64,000 nt of DNA, taken from contig JAZKEF010000002.1 in the NCBI GenBank assembly GCA_040387195.1, positions 186,001-250,000 on the forward strand, given 5' to 3'. Both the position numbers and the translations under genes were made by a program. The first letter of the stretch is position 1; each line of letters opens with the position of its first letter. Shown in pieces: positions 25,304-34,351 of this stretch. This DNA is from UKL13-3 sp040387195 (GTDB taxonomy: Bacteria > Bacteroidota > Bacteroidia > UKL13-3). The notes under the pieces are model-generated. The model had not been told where the DNA came from, did no database searches, and was given only the letters and a program-made list of their open reading frames with translations.

Positions 25304-26275
25304 TTATAAAGTTGATTTGTACCAGTTGAGCGTTTCGGCAATTCCTTTTTTAATGGTTACCTGAGGTGTCCAGCCCAGGCGCTGGTGAATTTTTTCAATA
25401 TTGGTTACTCGTCTTCTGATATTATCAATATCACGTTCCGGAATATCCTTGCTAATAGCAGTTGGGATATTTTCGTGAATAACATCAAATAATCTGTTTA
25501 CCGAGGTTTCAACTCCAGTACCAATATTAAACACTTCGCCCAGTGCTGCAGGATGAACAGCCGAAAGAATTGTTGCCGAAACGGCATCCGATATGAATGT
25601 GTAATCCCGGGTTTGTTCGCCATCACCAATAATCAAACAAGGCTCACCGATAAGTGCATTGTGTACAAACTTACCCAATACTCCGCAATATGGGTTTCGG
25701 GGACTTTGCCCATAACCATAAACATTGGAATATCTTACACTCGAAGTGGGTATATTATAAGAGCGGTGGTATACCATTGTATAGTTTTCACCAAGTAATT
25801 TAGTGGATGCATAATGACTGAGCGGAGTCATTGCGCCATCTTCGGTTGAGGGGAAGTTATTGGCAGACACACCGTATATTGAGCAAGAGGACGTGTAAAT
25901 GAACCGGACAATATTGGTGAGCTCTTGTGTTTTGATATAGTCTAAAATATTCAGCGTGCTTTCTGCATTTACCTTAAGATCCAAAAGAGGATTGGAACTG
26001 GAAGCCGCTATCTGAATACAGGCAAGGTGAAAAATATAGTCGACAGTATGCAACAGCGGAAATAACCGTTCGCTATCCAATACCGAAATCTGGTGAAATT
26101 CCACTTTTGAAAGAGAGTCGCCCAGCACAGCTGTTGAACTGTTCGCACAATTATCAACCACCACCACGCTGCAACCGTAATCGTTCAACAACGACTTTAC
26201 TAAATTATGGCCAACAAAACCCAACCCTCCCGTAACCAGAACCCGTTTCCCTTTTATTAAATGTAAGTATTGCAT
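25304..26275 (-). CDS. NAD-dependent sugar epimerase/dehydratase
   Basis: This 323-residue short-chain dehydrogenase of the extended type has the glycine motif VTGGLGFVGHNL at the N-terminus, the catalytic YASTK motif (Tyr-x3-Lys), SSCSIYG before it and GDGEQTRDYTFISDAV after it. It probably modifies a nucleotide sugar for the polysaccharide locus. The substrate (4-epimerase, or 4,6-dehydratase) cannot be fixed from sequence. It converges on the GT2 gene with only 3 nt between stop codons. Confidence 0.9.
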   Translation of the reverse strand: MQYLHLIKGKRVLVTGGLGFVGHNLVKSLLNDYGCSVVVVDNCANSSTAVLGDSLSKVEFHQISVLDSERLFPLLHTVDYIFHLACIQIAASSSNPLLDLKVNAESTLNILDYIKTQELTNIVRFIYTSSCSIYGVSANNFPSTEDGAMTPLSHYASTKLLGENYTMVYHRSYNIPTSSVRYSNVYGYGQSPRNPYCGVLGKFVHNALIGEPCLIIGDGEQTRDYTFISDAVSATILSAVHPAALGEVFNIGTGVETSVNRLFDVIHENIPTAISKDIPERDIDNIRRRVTNIEKIHQRLGWTPQVTIKKGIAETLNWYKSTL

Positions 26276-26390
26276 ACGTTTTCTTTTATGGTTTCAAATA
26301 TAATAATGTGCAGTTCTAAAATCCGACATTTAGAGGAGAGGGTAAAATAAACAAGACCCATGAAAACAACCTGTTTCAACTGGACGGTTA

Positions 26391-27392
26391 TCAATACTGT
26401 TCGTAAGCCGTTTTTATCTCGGCACGTATTTCATCGCTAAGCCATTCAGGGGATGTTACCTTCACACTGCTTCCGTAACTCAGCAATTGTGCCTTTAGTT
26501 CAAAAGAAGGGATAACAGTAATACTCACCACACATTTTTCCGGGTTCTCTTCTTGTATTTTTTGTGTGTGGTGCAAGGGCTGCGATTTTATATACTCAGC
26601 TTGTTGGGCCGAAAACTCCAGCTTAATTTCTTCGGGTTTAAGTTTATTGCTCACCGATATGCCAAATGAATATTTGAAATAATCGTTGGCATTAAATCCT
26701 TCCGAAACCGAAAAAAGATCCTTGGTAACATCAAGGTTGATGATCCGGTCGAGACCAAAAGTAACCACCATGTCGTTGTTTGCCGAACGGCCTGTAACAT
26801 ACCACCGATTGCGGTATTCTTTCAGTACATAAGGTTCGAGCAGGTGTTCCTTTTTAGGAGATGAGTCAAATTTCTGATACATGAACCGAATGGTTTTATG
26901 TTCTTTGATTGCACCCAATATGGCATTTAAAAACTCCTGCCCTTTGCTGCTGGTGCTTTGTTCCAGTTGAATAACCTGAGCAATATCATTATCATTCATC
27001 AGGGTCCGCACATTCACATAATCTTCAATTTTAGTAACCGCTTCCCCAAACTGAGCAACAGTATCAATCCCTTCAAACTGCTTTAACAGAGCTACGGCAA
27101 ACTCCAGGGCATACAAGTCGTTTTCCTTTAGTGGAATATTGCTGATGGAGTAATGCGCATCTTCGTAACAATATCCTTTCTGAAAACGATCATACTTAAG
27201 CGGAGCAAAATACCCCAACTCCTCATCGTGTTGCATGTCGTACAAATCCTGCTCAATGGTACGAAGCGAAACAGAAGCAATTACCTCGCAGGCTTTGATG
27301 AGCTCCTCTTTGTTGGGAAATGGTTTTTGTTTATTGCGGATGCAGGCGTCAATAATACGGTACCGGATATACGCTTGTTTATTTTTGGGCAT
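26391..27392 (-). CDS. WYL-domain transcriptional regulator
   Basis: This 333-residue regulator has an N-terminal winged-helix part (RYRIIDACIRNKQKPFPNKEELIKA...SLRTIEQDLYDM) and a central WYL domain near KEYRNRWYVTGRS, with a C-terminal WCX region. WYL proteins sense ligands such as nucleotides or small molecules and control stress or defence genes. Its targets here are unknown. No defence genes are next to it. It lies between the epimerase and a TPR protein. Confidence 0.9.
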   Translation of the reverse strand: MPKNKQAYIRYRIIDACIRNKQKPFPNKEELIKACEVIASVSLRTIEQDLYDMQHDEELGYFAPLKYDRFQKGYCYEDAHYSISNIPLKENDLYALEFAVALLKQFEGIDTVAQFGEAVTKIEDYVNVRTLMNDNDIAQVIQLEQSTSSKGQEFLNAILGAIKEHKTIRFMYQKFDSSPKKEHLLEPYVLKEYRNRWYVTGRSANNDMVVTFGLDRIINLDVTKDLFSVSEGFNANDYFKYSFGISVSNKLKPEEIKLEFSAQQAEYIKSQPLHHTQKIQEENPEKCVVSITVIPSFELKAQLLSYGSSVKVTSPEWLSDEIRAEIKTAYEQY

Positions 27393-27545
27393 GCTGCAAG
27401 ATAGTTTTTTGTGTTTTCTGTATCCAACCCGTCACGGTTTAGTAAAAATATAGCACTGTAGTTCAGCGATTTAAAAACAAATTTCATCTCCGCAGATACG
27501 CTGCGGGCTTGGATAGAAATTTTGAATCATCAAATCTGAACGAAC

Positions 27546-28202
27546 ATGAAAACTTTAGCAAATCAACACAAACCAACAGCCCGCTCCGAAAATGAAATGT
27601 TTACCAAAGGCATGCAGCTAATGGATCGCAAAAAATTCGCTGCTGCACAAAAAAACTTTGACATTATATTGTTACTCAATCCGTCAAATATTGATGCCAT
27701 GCTGCAACGTGGCATTTGCAAAATGCATGTGGGGCTGGTTAATCTGGCACTGGATGATTTCAGTGAAATTCTGATGATGGCCAACGGCAAACCCGAAGCA
27801 TATGCAGCCATGTCGGAAGCATACTGGATGCTGGGTGATTATACAATGGCAAAACACTTCATCGATGAAACATTAAAAGGAACCTACTCACTCAAAGCTG
27901 AATGGTATGAGCTGGCATGCAATATTTACAGCAAACTGGGCGATACACCAACAGCATATGCATGCATTAACCGGGCTATTGTTTGCAATCCTTTCAGCGC
28001 ATTGTTGTATTATAAAAGAGCCCGTTTGCTGTTTCGCTTGCAAAAAATTCAGGTTGCCATCAATGATTTAAACAAGGCCATTTCGTTTGAGCCCAAATTT
28101 GTGAATGCACTTAAACTAAGAGCCGAAAGTAAAAAATTGCTGGGCGATATGGAAGGTGCCCGCAAAGATCTAATTACTGCAGGATTGTACCACAAAGCCT
28201 GA
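27546..28202 (+). CDS. Tetratricopeptide repeat protein
   Basis: This 218-residue protein has no signal peptide and consists of about five TPR-like helix pairs. Examples are AQKNFDIILLLNPSNIDAMLQRG, ALDDFSEILMMANGKPEAYAAM and AINDLNKAISFEPKFVNALKLRAESK. TPR arrays mediate protein-protein contact, and no partner can be named. A hairpin lies about 36 nt past the stop codon. Confidence 0.85.
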   Translation: MKTLANQHKPTARSENEMFTKGMQLMDRKKFAAAQKNFDIILLLNPSNIDAMLQRGICKMHVGLVNLALDDFSEILMMANGKPEAYAAMSEAYWMLGDYTMAKHFIDETLKGTYSLKAEWYELACNIYSKLGDTPTAYACINRAIVCNPFSALLYYKRARLLFRLQKIQVAINDLNKAISFEPKFVNALKLRAESKKLLGDMEGARKDLITAGLYHKA

Positions 28203-28237
28203 TACGATTCGCTTTTTTGATTGACTACACACTTTAC

Positions 28238-28253
28238 GCCACCTACGGGTGGC
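28238..28253 (+). terminator. Weak intrinsic terminator after the TPR gene
   Basis: A perfect 6-bp GCCACC/GGTGGC stem closes on a TACG tetraloop. The T-tract after it is broken (TTTGGTGTTT), so termination may be partial. It lies just ahead of the next gene. Confidence 0.4.
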
Positions 28254-28292
28254 TTTGGTGTTTATATTCGGGGAAATGAGATATTCGCAGGA

Positions 28293-29288
28293 ATGATTCG
28301 CCTATTTTTCTGCAGTATATTCTTGTTGTGCGTATTTGTTGGAATGGCACAGATGCAACAAATGCAACCCCCGCGCTTTGGCCGGGTGTATGTTGAAACC
28401 AATATGCAACCCCCGCAACGTTTAACGGATGTTCCGGAATCTCACTACCGGTTATCCGGACTGTCTGTTGGAATGATGCTGCCATTATATACAACCAAAT
28501 TCAGGCAACTAAACGACACCACTCCTCCCCCAAGTTTGGCCATTACCATTCACCCCTCAGTATCTTATTCAAGAATCAGCATCAGCCACCCCAACCAGGA
28601 GCGGATATTAATGAATCCACAATTCACGCTGAGCTCGTACTATATGTTTAAGCGTAAAAGTATGTTTTTTGTTAACCTGCGCACCCAATTGAACGAAGAT
28701 GAATTCACAGCAAAAAACCCCGAACCTCGTTATGCATTTTTGACACTATATTCACGAAAAGTGAGTGGTGGCTTTTCCTATTTTGGCGGAGCAGCATACT
28801 CATACGTCTTCGGGGAGGGGCGTTTTTTTCCCTTACTGGGAGCGCGGGTCACCTTGGGTAAGCAATCCACCATCAATATGGTATTACCGCTGCAGGTAAC
28901 CTTCCGCACCCAATTGTCTTCCCGGTTAAGGCTTTCGGTTTATCTCCGGCCACAGGGAGGTGTTAATCGTTTTGAGAACCGGCTCACCATTGCCGACTCC
29001 ACACAAAAAGTATTGGTATTCAGAAGAAGAGGGGCACAACTTGGAGTTGCGCTTTCGTATCAGTTACGAAACAACCTGTCCATCGTCATTGATCCTTCAC
29101 TTTTGGTAGCGCAAAAAATACAGTTTACCAACGAGAGCGGGTCACAAACATATATCAACCATAACCTTTCCCGCGGATTTCAGTTACACCTGATGATTGT
29201 TTGGAGGCCTTGGCAAAACTCGCTTCGCAACCAACAATATCCGGATGCCAAACCCGAAGAAGATGATTCTTTTCTTCTGGGATTTTAA
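28293..29288 (+). CDS. Predicted outer-membrane beta-barrel protein
   Basis: This 331-residue protein has a signal peptide (MIRLFFCSIFLLCVFVGMAQ). Its body is rich in alternating strands and aromatic residues, and it ends DDSFLLGF with a terminal phenylalanine, as barrel proteins do. I do not recognise a named family. The ATG at 28293 is chosen for the signal peptide; the longer frame from 28221 runs through the terminator hairpin. A pyrimidine-rich repeat follows. Confidence 0.65.
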   Translation: MIRLFFCSIFLLCVFVGMAQMQQMQPPRFGRVYVETNMQPPQRLTDVPESHYRLSGLSVGMMLPLYTTKFRQLNDTTPPPSLAITIHPSVSYSRISISHPNQERILMNPQFTLSSYYMFKRKSMFFVNLRTQLNEDEFTAKNPEPRYAFLTLYSRKVSGGFSYFGGAAYSYVFGEGRFFPLLGARVTLGKQSTINMVLPLQVTFRTQLSSRLRLSVYLRPQGGVNRFENRLTIADSTQKVLVFRRRGAQLGVALSYQLRNNLSIVIDPSLLVAQKIQFTNESGSQTYINHNLSRGFQLHLMIVWRPWQNSLRNQQYPDAKPEEDDSFLLGF

Positions 29289-29315
29289 CTGATGTGCCTT
29301 TGACGGCAGCCTCTT

Positions 29316-29388
29316 CATTCTTTCAGCGCAGACATTTTCAGCACAGTGGTCTCTCTTCTTTTACGCAGTGGTCTTTCTCTCTTTTATT
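29316..29388 (+). repeat. Pyrimidine-rich interspersed repeat, copy A
   Basis: Two to three degenerate units follow each other: one near CATTCTTTCAGCGCAGACAT, one from TTTTCAGCACAGTGGTCTCT and one from TTACGCAGTGGTCTTTCTCT. They share TTTCAGCRCAGYGGTCTYTC with copies at 33134 and 46031. It lies between two plus-strand genes. Confidence 0.55.
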
Positions 29389-29431
29389 GCATTAAGAATA
29401 CTTTAACATGGTACACTTCGTTAAAAAACAA

Positions 29432-29439
29432 TAGCTTTG
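29432..29439 (+). promoter_or_regulatory. -7 element next to the barrel gene start
   Basis: TAGCTTTG is a full match to TAnnTTTG and ends 6 nt before the ATG at 29446. It rules out the in-frame TTG at 29437 as a start. The transcript would begin at or very close to the ATG. Confidence 0.5.
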
Positions 29440-29445
29440 CTTAGT

Positions 29446-30120
29446 ATGAAAAACGTCCGGTTTTTATGTTTTATGCTGCTGCTTTCGGGAGCATTTATGT
29501 CAACGGCCCAAACCGATACCACTCAAACGGAAGAAGAAGATAACAGTGAAGCTACGCTGGTGATTCCACCAATTAATGAACAGCTGAAAGTAGGGATTAA
29601 GTTCGGTACTGGTGTAAGTACGTTGGTGGGAAATGAGCTTAAAAATCCGGTGCCCGCTTATATGTTAACCGGAGGTGCTTATCTGCGTTACCGATTTAAG
29701 CCGCACTGGTTTATTCAGCCCGAAGTGAACATTTCATTTAAGGGAAGCAATTTCGACAACGGGGTATTGCAGTATGAAAGTCTGCGCATGTATTATGTGG
29801 ATGTTCCCGTTTTATTAATGCGCGGTTTGAACAAACAAAATACAAGCAATGTATTTGCCGGTTTGCAATATTCGCGGGTACTTAATACATATCTATACCT
29901 TACAGATGAACAGATTCCGGTATCACCATCTCCTGCCATCAAACAGCATGATTTAGCCGCAGTGCTTGGCACACAGTTTCATACGCCATTTGTGGGTTTT
30001 CAAATTGCAGCAAAGTATGGTTTATTTGATATAAATAACGGATTATTGCCAAACTTGGATCCACCTAATACAGGAAAGGATATTCATCATTTTGTTGTAG
30101 AAATTAACCTGTTATTTTAA
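29446..30120 (+). CDS. Outer-membrane beta-barrel (PorT-like/porin family) protein
   Basis: This 224-residue protein has a signal peptide (MKNVRFLCFMLLLSGAFMSTAQ), an acidic linker and a barrel with VGIKFGTGVSTLVG, GAYLRYRFKPHWFIQPEVNIS, MYYVDVPVLLMRG and an EINLLF C-terminus. This is the common PorT/outer membrane beta-barrel fold of Bacteroidota. Function is not known. It precedes pyrF by only 2 nt, so they may share a transcript. Confidence 0.8.
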   Translation: MKNVRFLCFMLLLSGAFMSTAQTDTTQTEEEDNSEATLVIPPINEQLKVGIKFGTGVSTLVGNELKNPVPAYMLTGGAYLRYRFKPHWFIQPEVNISFKGSNFDNGVLQYESLRMYYVDVPVLLMRGLNKQNTSNVFAGLQYSRVLNTYLYLTDEQIPVSPSPAIKQHDLAAVLGTQFHTPFVGFQIAAKYGLFDINNGLLPNLDPPNTGKDIHHFVVEINLLF

Positions 30121-30122
30121 TT

Positions 30123-30941
30123 GTGAACAGAGCCGAACTCATTAGCCAGATTAAACAGAAAGGCAGCTTTCTGTGTGTAGGATTAGATACCGACATCAAA
30201 AAAATCCCCACCATTTTGCAAGCTGAACCCGACCCTGTTTTTGCATTCAATAAAGCCATCATTGATGCTACGCAGGAGTTTTGTGTTTCATACAAAATAA
30301 ACACCGCCTTTTACGAATCCATGGGAACTAAAGGGTGGGAAATCATGGAAAAGACGCTTGATTATTTACCCAAAAACCAATTCTCGATTGCCGATGCCAA
30401 ACGTGGAGATATAGGCAATACAAGTGATATGTATGCGCGCGCTTTTTTCGAGGCATTTAATTTTGATTCGGTAACACTTGCTCCATACATGGGCCGCGAC
30501 TCCATCGAACCGTTTTTTAAGTATGAAAACAAATGGGGTATTGTACTGGCCCTTACATCCAATCCGGGCAGTGCTGACTATGAACAGCAATCCATTGGCA
30601 ACGAAAAATTGTATGAACGTGTAATCAAACATACCACCACATTTACCAGCGAAAACAACCTGATGTTTGTAGTGGGAGCTACCAAAGCCGAAGAACTGAG
30701 CAATATCCGCAAACATATCCCGAATCATTTTTTATTGGTGCCTGGAGTTGGGGCGCAGGGTGGTAGCTTAAGCGAAGTAGTCCGGTATGGAATGAATACA
30801 GATTGCGGTTTGTTGGTGAATGCATCGCGTAGTATCATCTATGCTGGCGGTGGATCCGATTTTGCCGAAAAGGCAGCGGATGAAGCCAAACAAATGGCGG
30901 ATGAAATGAAAATGCTGCTTGCCCAATACAACGTGATTTAA
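30123..30941 (+). CDS. pyrF: Orotidine 5'-phosphate decarboxylase
   Basis: This enzyme makes UMP from OMP, the last step of pyrimidine synthesis. The catalytic DAKRGDIGNTSDMYA motif is intact, and FLCVGLDTDIKKIP and LLVNASRSIIYA mark the two ends of the barrel. At 272 residues it belongs to the longer type 2 subgroup. It starts with GTG at 30123, since no closer ATG fits. carB, another pyrimidine gene, is 16 kb away. Confidence 0.95.
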   Translation: MNRAELISQIKQKGSFLCVGLDTDIKKIPTILQAEPDPVFAFNKAIIDATQEFCVSYKINTAFYESMGTKGWEIMEKTLDYLPKNQFSIADAKRGDIGNTSDMYARAFFEAFNFDSVTLAPYMGRDSIEPFFKYENKWGIVLALTSNPGSADYEQQSIGNEKLYERVIKHTTTFTSENNLMFVVGATKAEELSNIRKHIPNHFLLVPGVGAQGGSLSEVVRYGMNTDCGLLVNASRSIIYAGGGSDFAEKAADEAKQMADEMKMLLAQYNVI

Positions 30942-31019
30942 TTTTTTATTTTGCACGTTTTGTTTTTAAATTGCTTGCTGCAAAACTAAAGTCCCCAATT
31001 ACCCTAAAACCCCAACCCC

Positions 31020-32258
31020 ATGAAAGAAGAATTGCTTCATTTCATTTGGCAAAGCAAGTTGCTGTTGCGCAAAAACCTGCAAACCACATCCGGAGAGCCC
31101 ATTTCCATCCTTCATCTCGGAACCTATAACCGAAACTCAGGGCCCGATTTTTTCAACGCAAAAGTGCAAATTGGAGAAACCATATGGGCCGGGAATGTAG
31201 AAATGCATGTAAGCTCGTCCGAATGGAATAAACATGCGCACCAAAAAGATGCGGCCTATAACAATGTTATGTTGCATGTGGTGTATGTGCACGATAAAGA
31301 AGTGCTGAACAGTAACGGTGAATCTTTCCCAACACTGGAGCTTCGCAGCATCATACCAACCTCCATGTTGCAGCGTTACCAAAGCCTGCAGCAACAACGT
31401 AATAACAGCCTGCCTTGTGAAAGGATTATATCCGTTCCGCCCCAAGTTATTATGCATGGTTGGTTACAGCGGTTGCTTATCGAACGGATTGAAAGTAAGA
31501 CGGCTTATATCAAAGAGCTCCTTGTCAAAACACATCACCATTACGACCAAAGCTTTTACATGATTACGGCACGCTATTTTGGAATGAAAACCAACGCTCA
31601 GCCTTTTGAGCAATTGGCAGGAATGCTTCCGATTTCGGTGCTTTCCAAACACAAAAACAGTTTGCCGGATATTATGGCATTGGTTCTGGGTGTTGCCGGT
31701 TTATTGGATAAGATGGGAGAGCCCTATGCGGAGTTAAAACCGGTGTTTCAGCATTTTCAACGCAAGTATAAGTTGCAGCAGCTGGATGAAAGCATCTGGA
31801 AATTCGGAAGAACCCGGCCTGCTAATTTTCCTTCGGTACGACTTGTGCAATTTGCATTGCTTATTTATGGATCATCACATTTGCTGGGCAAGGTGCTGGA
31901 GTGTGAATCGGTGCATGATCTGCGGTTATTGTATCAGATTGAGGGGGAATTTGCCTCACAAAAAATAACCCTCGGAAATGATGCCGTAAACCTGTTGCTC
32001 ATCAATAGTGTATTGCCATTTGTGTTTGTATATGGGAAAATTCAGCATAAGGAAACTTTGTGTGAAAGAGTGCTGGAGTGGTATGAAATGCTGCCAGCTG
32101 AACACAACAGTATCACCAGGCAGTTTACCTCCCTTGGGTTGCCGCTCAAAAATGCAGCCGATGGACAAGCATATATTCAGCTAAAAAACGAATATTGCAA
32201 CACACTTCAATGTTTGCAATGCAGCATTGGTTATCAATCATTAGTACATGCGAAATAG
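31020..32258 (+). CDS. DUF2851 family protein
   Basis: This 412-residue protein of a Bacteroidota-typical family of unknown function has the recognisable opening LHFIWQSKLL, LGTYNRNSGPDFFNAKVQIG and WAGNVEMHVSSSEWNKH. It has no signal peptide or membrane helix, so it is probably cytosolic. The start codon at 31020 follows a 78-nt AT-rich gap after pyrF. The next gene overlaps its end by 11 nt. Confidence 0.88.
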   Translation: MKEELLHFIWQSKLLLRKNLQTTSGEPISILHLGTYNRNSGPDFFNAKVQIGETIWAGNVEMHVSSSEWNKHAHQKDAAYNNVMLHVVYVHDKEVLNSNGESFPTLELRSIIPTSMLQRYQSLQQQRNNSLPCERIISVPPQVIMHGWLQRLLIERIESKTAYIKELLVKTHHHYDQSFYMITARYFGMKTNAQPFEQLAGMLPISVLSKHKNSLPDIMALVLGVAGLLDKMGEPYAELKPVFQHFQRKYKLQQLDESIWKFGRTRPANFPSVRLVQFALLIYGSSHLLGKVLECESVHDLRLLYQIEGEFASQKITLGNDAVNLLLINSVLPFVFVYGKIQHKETLCERVLEWYEMLPAEHNSITRQFTSLGLPLKNAADGQAYIQLKNEYCNTLQCLQCSIGYQSLVHAK

Positions 32259-32799
32259 TTGTTTAAGTATCATTTTCATTTTTTTCTCCATTCAGTGTTT
32301 TGCACAGAAAAAATTAAGCTTCAAAAACACCCAAACGCAAAAAACAGTTGAGTTCAGAGTGGGAAACCGGGCATCGTTTTTATATAAAGGATACATGGGG
32401 CAGCAGGAGTTTGTGAAGGAAACAATCAGCAGTATTACCGATAGCACTTTGGTGTTAGGGGGCAGTTACATGGAGTTACTTCCAAAATCAGCCACAAAAC
32501 CCGGAAAGCATCCTAAACTGGTATATAAAGTTATCAGGATTGAAGATATAACCGGTTTTCGGAAAATTGGAACAGGCAGGTTGCTTGCCAAATCGGCTGT
32601 GAGTATCGGAGGAATCTTTGCATCGTATTTTTTGCTGAAAGATATATACAGCAGCAATATTAGCACCGGGTCCTCCATTCTGTTGTCTATGGGTGTGGGA
32701 TTAGGCCTTTATGGGTTTACCGAAATACTTTTTCCGGAGAATATTAAATATTATCGGGAAAACGGATGGCAATTAAGCGTGATTGATGACCGCAGGTAA
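32248..32799 (+). CDS. Uncharacterised exported membrane protein
   Basis: The 183-residue product has a signal peptide (MRNSCLSIIFIFFSIQCFAQ), a beta-rich part and a hydrophobic segment near 120-160. It is not a family I recognise. The start overlaps the end of the DUF2851 gene by 11 nt in another frame, which suggests coupling. The reading frame is convincing because of the signal peptide and normal codon use. Confidence 0.7.
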   Translation: MRNSCLSIIFIFFSIQCFAQKKLSFKNTQTQKTVEFRVGNRASFLYKGYMGQQEFVKETISSITDSTLVLGGSYMELLPKSATKPGKHPKLVYKVIRIEDITGFRKIGTGRLLAKSAVSIGGIFASYFLLKDIYSSNISTGSSILLSMGVGLGLYGFTEILFPENIKYYRENGWQLSVIDDRR

Positions 32800-32835
32800 C
32801 ATAAAAATGACTTGCTTCGTTACACATTAAAACCG

Positions 32836-32843
32836 TATTTTCG
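32836..32843 (+). promoter_or_regulatory. -7-like element next to the pspC-like gene
   Basis: TATTTTCG differs from TAnnTTTG at one base and ends 5 nt before the ATG at 32849. The same octamer occurs ahead of tatC and, on the minus strand, of feoA. Confidence 0.35.
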
Positions 32844-32848
32844 TTTAT

Positions 32849-33064
32849 ATGGAATCAATCAAATATTTTGTTGAAAAACGTGTATACGGAGTATGCAGTT
32901 ATATAGGCGAAAGGTTTGGCATTTCATCTTCGCGTATCCGTCTGTATTTCATTTATACCTCTTTTATTACCATGGGCTCCCCGATTATTATTTACCTGGT
33001 AATGGCCTTTTGGCTCAACATCAAAAAATACATCCGCAACCGCAAAACAGCTTGGGATTTGTAG
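32849..33064 (+). CDS. PspC domain-containing protein
   Basis: This 71-residue single PspC domain has the YFVEKRVYGVCSYIGERFGISSSRIRLYFIYTSF pattern and one or two membrane helices (MGSPIIIYLVMAFWL), ending KNRKTAWDL-like (IRNRKTAWDL). PspC senses envelope stress and recruits partners in other bacteria; no Psp partner is present here. Short stand-alone PspC proteins are common in Bacteroidota. Confidence 0.88.
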   Translation: MESIKYFVEKRVYGVCSYIGERFGISSSRIRLYFIYTSFITMGSPIIIYLVMAFWLNIKKYIRNRKTAWDL

Positions 33065-33133
33065 TGTGGTTAACCGTTATCTACTGCAGGTTATTAGCTT
33101 GTTGAATGTGATACGGATTCTTTTCTTTTAACA

Positions 33134-33208
33134 TAAGCGGTCTTCACTAATCTTTCAGCCCAGCGATCTTTCCTCTTCTAGTGTAGCGGTCTTTTTCTCT
33201 TCTCTTTT
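33134..33208 (+). repeat. Pyrimidine-rich interspersed repeat, copy B
   Basis: Three degenerate units of about 28 nt: one ending AAGCGGTCTTCACTAA, one TCTTTCAGCCCAGCGATCTT then TCCTCTTC, and one TAGTGTAGCGGTCTTTTTCT then CTTCTCTTTT. They match copies A and C. It lies between pspC and the histidine kinase gene, in the direction of transcription. Confidence 0.6.
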
Positions 33209-33238
33209 AAGTATACTTGTAGTTAAAATTGCTGTATC

Positions 33239-34351
33239 GTGAAACTGAATAAAACCCGTATCGTATTCGGTGTGGTTACCGTTTACATTGTTGCTGCATT
33301 CGGCTGGTGGACCTATGCGCATGTGCGTGCAAGTAAAATATTATATGCTGCCGAGCACCAGCATTTGGAATTACTATGTTACAAAGCAACACTTGATATA
33401 AACGGTGCAATTTCGGAAGAGCTTGTGGAGGATACCGTAAAGGCTAAGGTTTATCTGGAGGCCAATTATCCCGAACTCGAAATTGTGTTTGATGCGGAAC
33501 TGGAACCGTTAAATAATTTTTTGATCCGGCCCAAAATGGCCTCTTATACAGGGCTCAAGGATCATCATAAACGAACCATACGCATGTATACGCTTGAAGG
33601 CATAGTGATGATGGGGTTATTGTTTTGGGGCATCATCTGGATTTACCGTAACCTTAACAATAGGCTTAAGCTAAAACGCCAGCAAAGTAATTTTTTGCTC
33701 TCCATTACCCACGAGCTCAAAACACCCCTGGCATCCATTAAACTATACCTGGAAACATTGCAGAAACGGGCATTGGACAAAGAACAGGCTGCAACCATTG
33801 TGGCAAATTCGCTGGAAGACGTATCACGTTTGAGAGATCTGGTAGATAATGTATTGCTGGCCGCGCAGCTTGATAACAGCAAATATGAGCTTCATAATTT
33901 TGAAATCAACCTGTCGGATACGGTTGAAAAGGCAATAAACCGTTTTGTGGTGCCCCGCAACATCCAATCACGGATCAATTTGAGTCTTGAACGCGAGGTG
34001 TTTTATACAACTGATGCAACAGCAGTTGAGATGGTGGTAAACAATTTGTTGAGTAATGCTGTTAAGTATTCACCGGAGTCTGGAAAAATTGATATCCTGT
34101 TGCGTACAACCGCTTCACATATTATACTTTCCGTGAGCGATGAGGGACAGGGAATTGCAGAAGAAGACAAAGAAAGTATCTTCAGCCAGTTTTACCGATC
34201 GGGGGATGAACAAACCCGCAAGAGCAAAGGGACAGGATTAGGGTTGTACATTGTCAAGAATCTGTTAAACCTCATGAATGGAGAGATAAAAGTTAAGAAC
34301 AAACAGACCAAAGGAACTACATTCGAGTTAATCTTTAAGAAAGATGCATAG
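33239..34351 (+). CDS. Sensor histidine kinase
   Basis: This 370-residue inner-membrane kinase has one helix at about 7-27, a periplasmic domain of about 95 residues and a second helix near 122-142. A HisKA domain follows with the phospho-acceptor in SITHELKTPLASIK. The ATPase domain shows NNLLSNAVKYSPESG, DEGQGIAEED and KGTGLGLYIVKN. It starts with GTG. It overlaps the response regulator gene by 8 nt, so the pair is co-translated. The stimulus is unknown. The general architecture is PhoR/BaeS-like, but that does not prove a phosphate role. Confidence 0.93.
   Translation: MKLNKTRIVFGVVTVYIVAAFGWWTYAHVRASKILYAAEHQHLELLCYKATLDINGAISEELVEDTVKAKVYLEANYPELEIVFDAELEPLNNFLIRPKMASYTGLKDHHKRTIRMYTLEGIVMMGLLFWGIIWIYRNLNNRLKLKRQQSNFLLSITHELKTPLASIKLYLETLQKRALDKEQAATIVANSLEDVSRLRDLVDNVLLAAQLDNSKYELHNFEINLSDTVEKAINRFVVPRNIQSRINLSLEREVFYTTDATAVEMVVNNLLSNAVKYSPESGKIDILLRTTASHIILSVSDEGQGIAEEDKESIFSQFYRSGDEQTRKSKGTGLGLYIVKNLLNLMNGEIKVKNKQTKGTTFELIFKKDA

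Noticed and set aside
26391..27392. WYL regulator as a marker of a defence island
   Set aside because: No nuclease, helicase, toxin or abortive-infection gene is next to it; the neighbours are polysaccharide and TPR genes.
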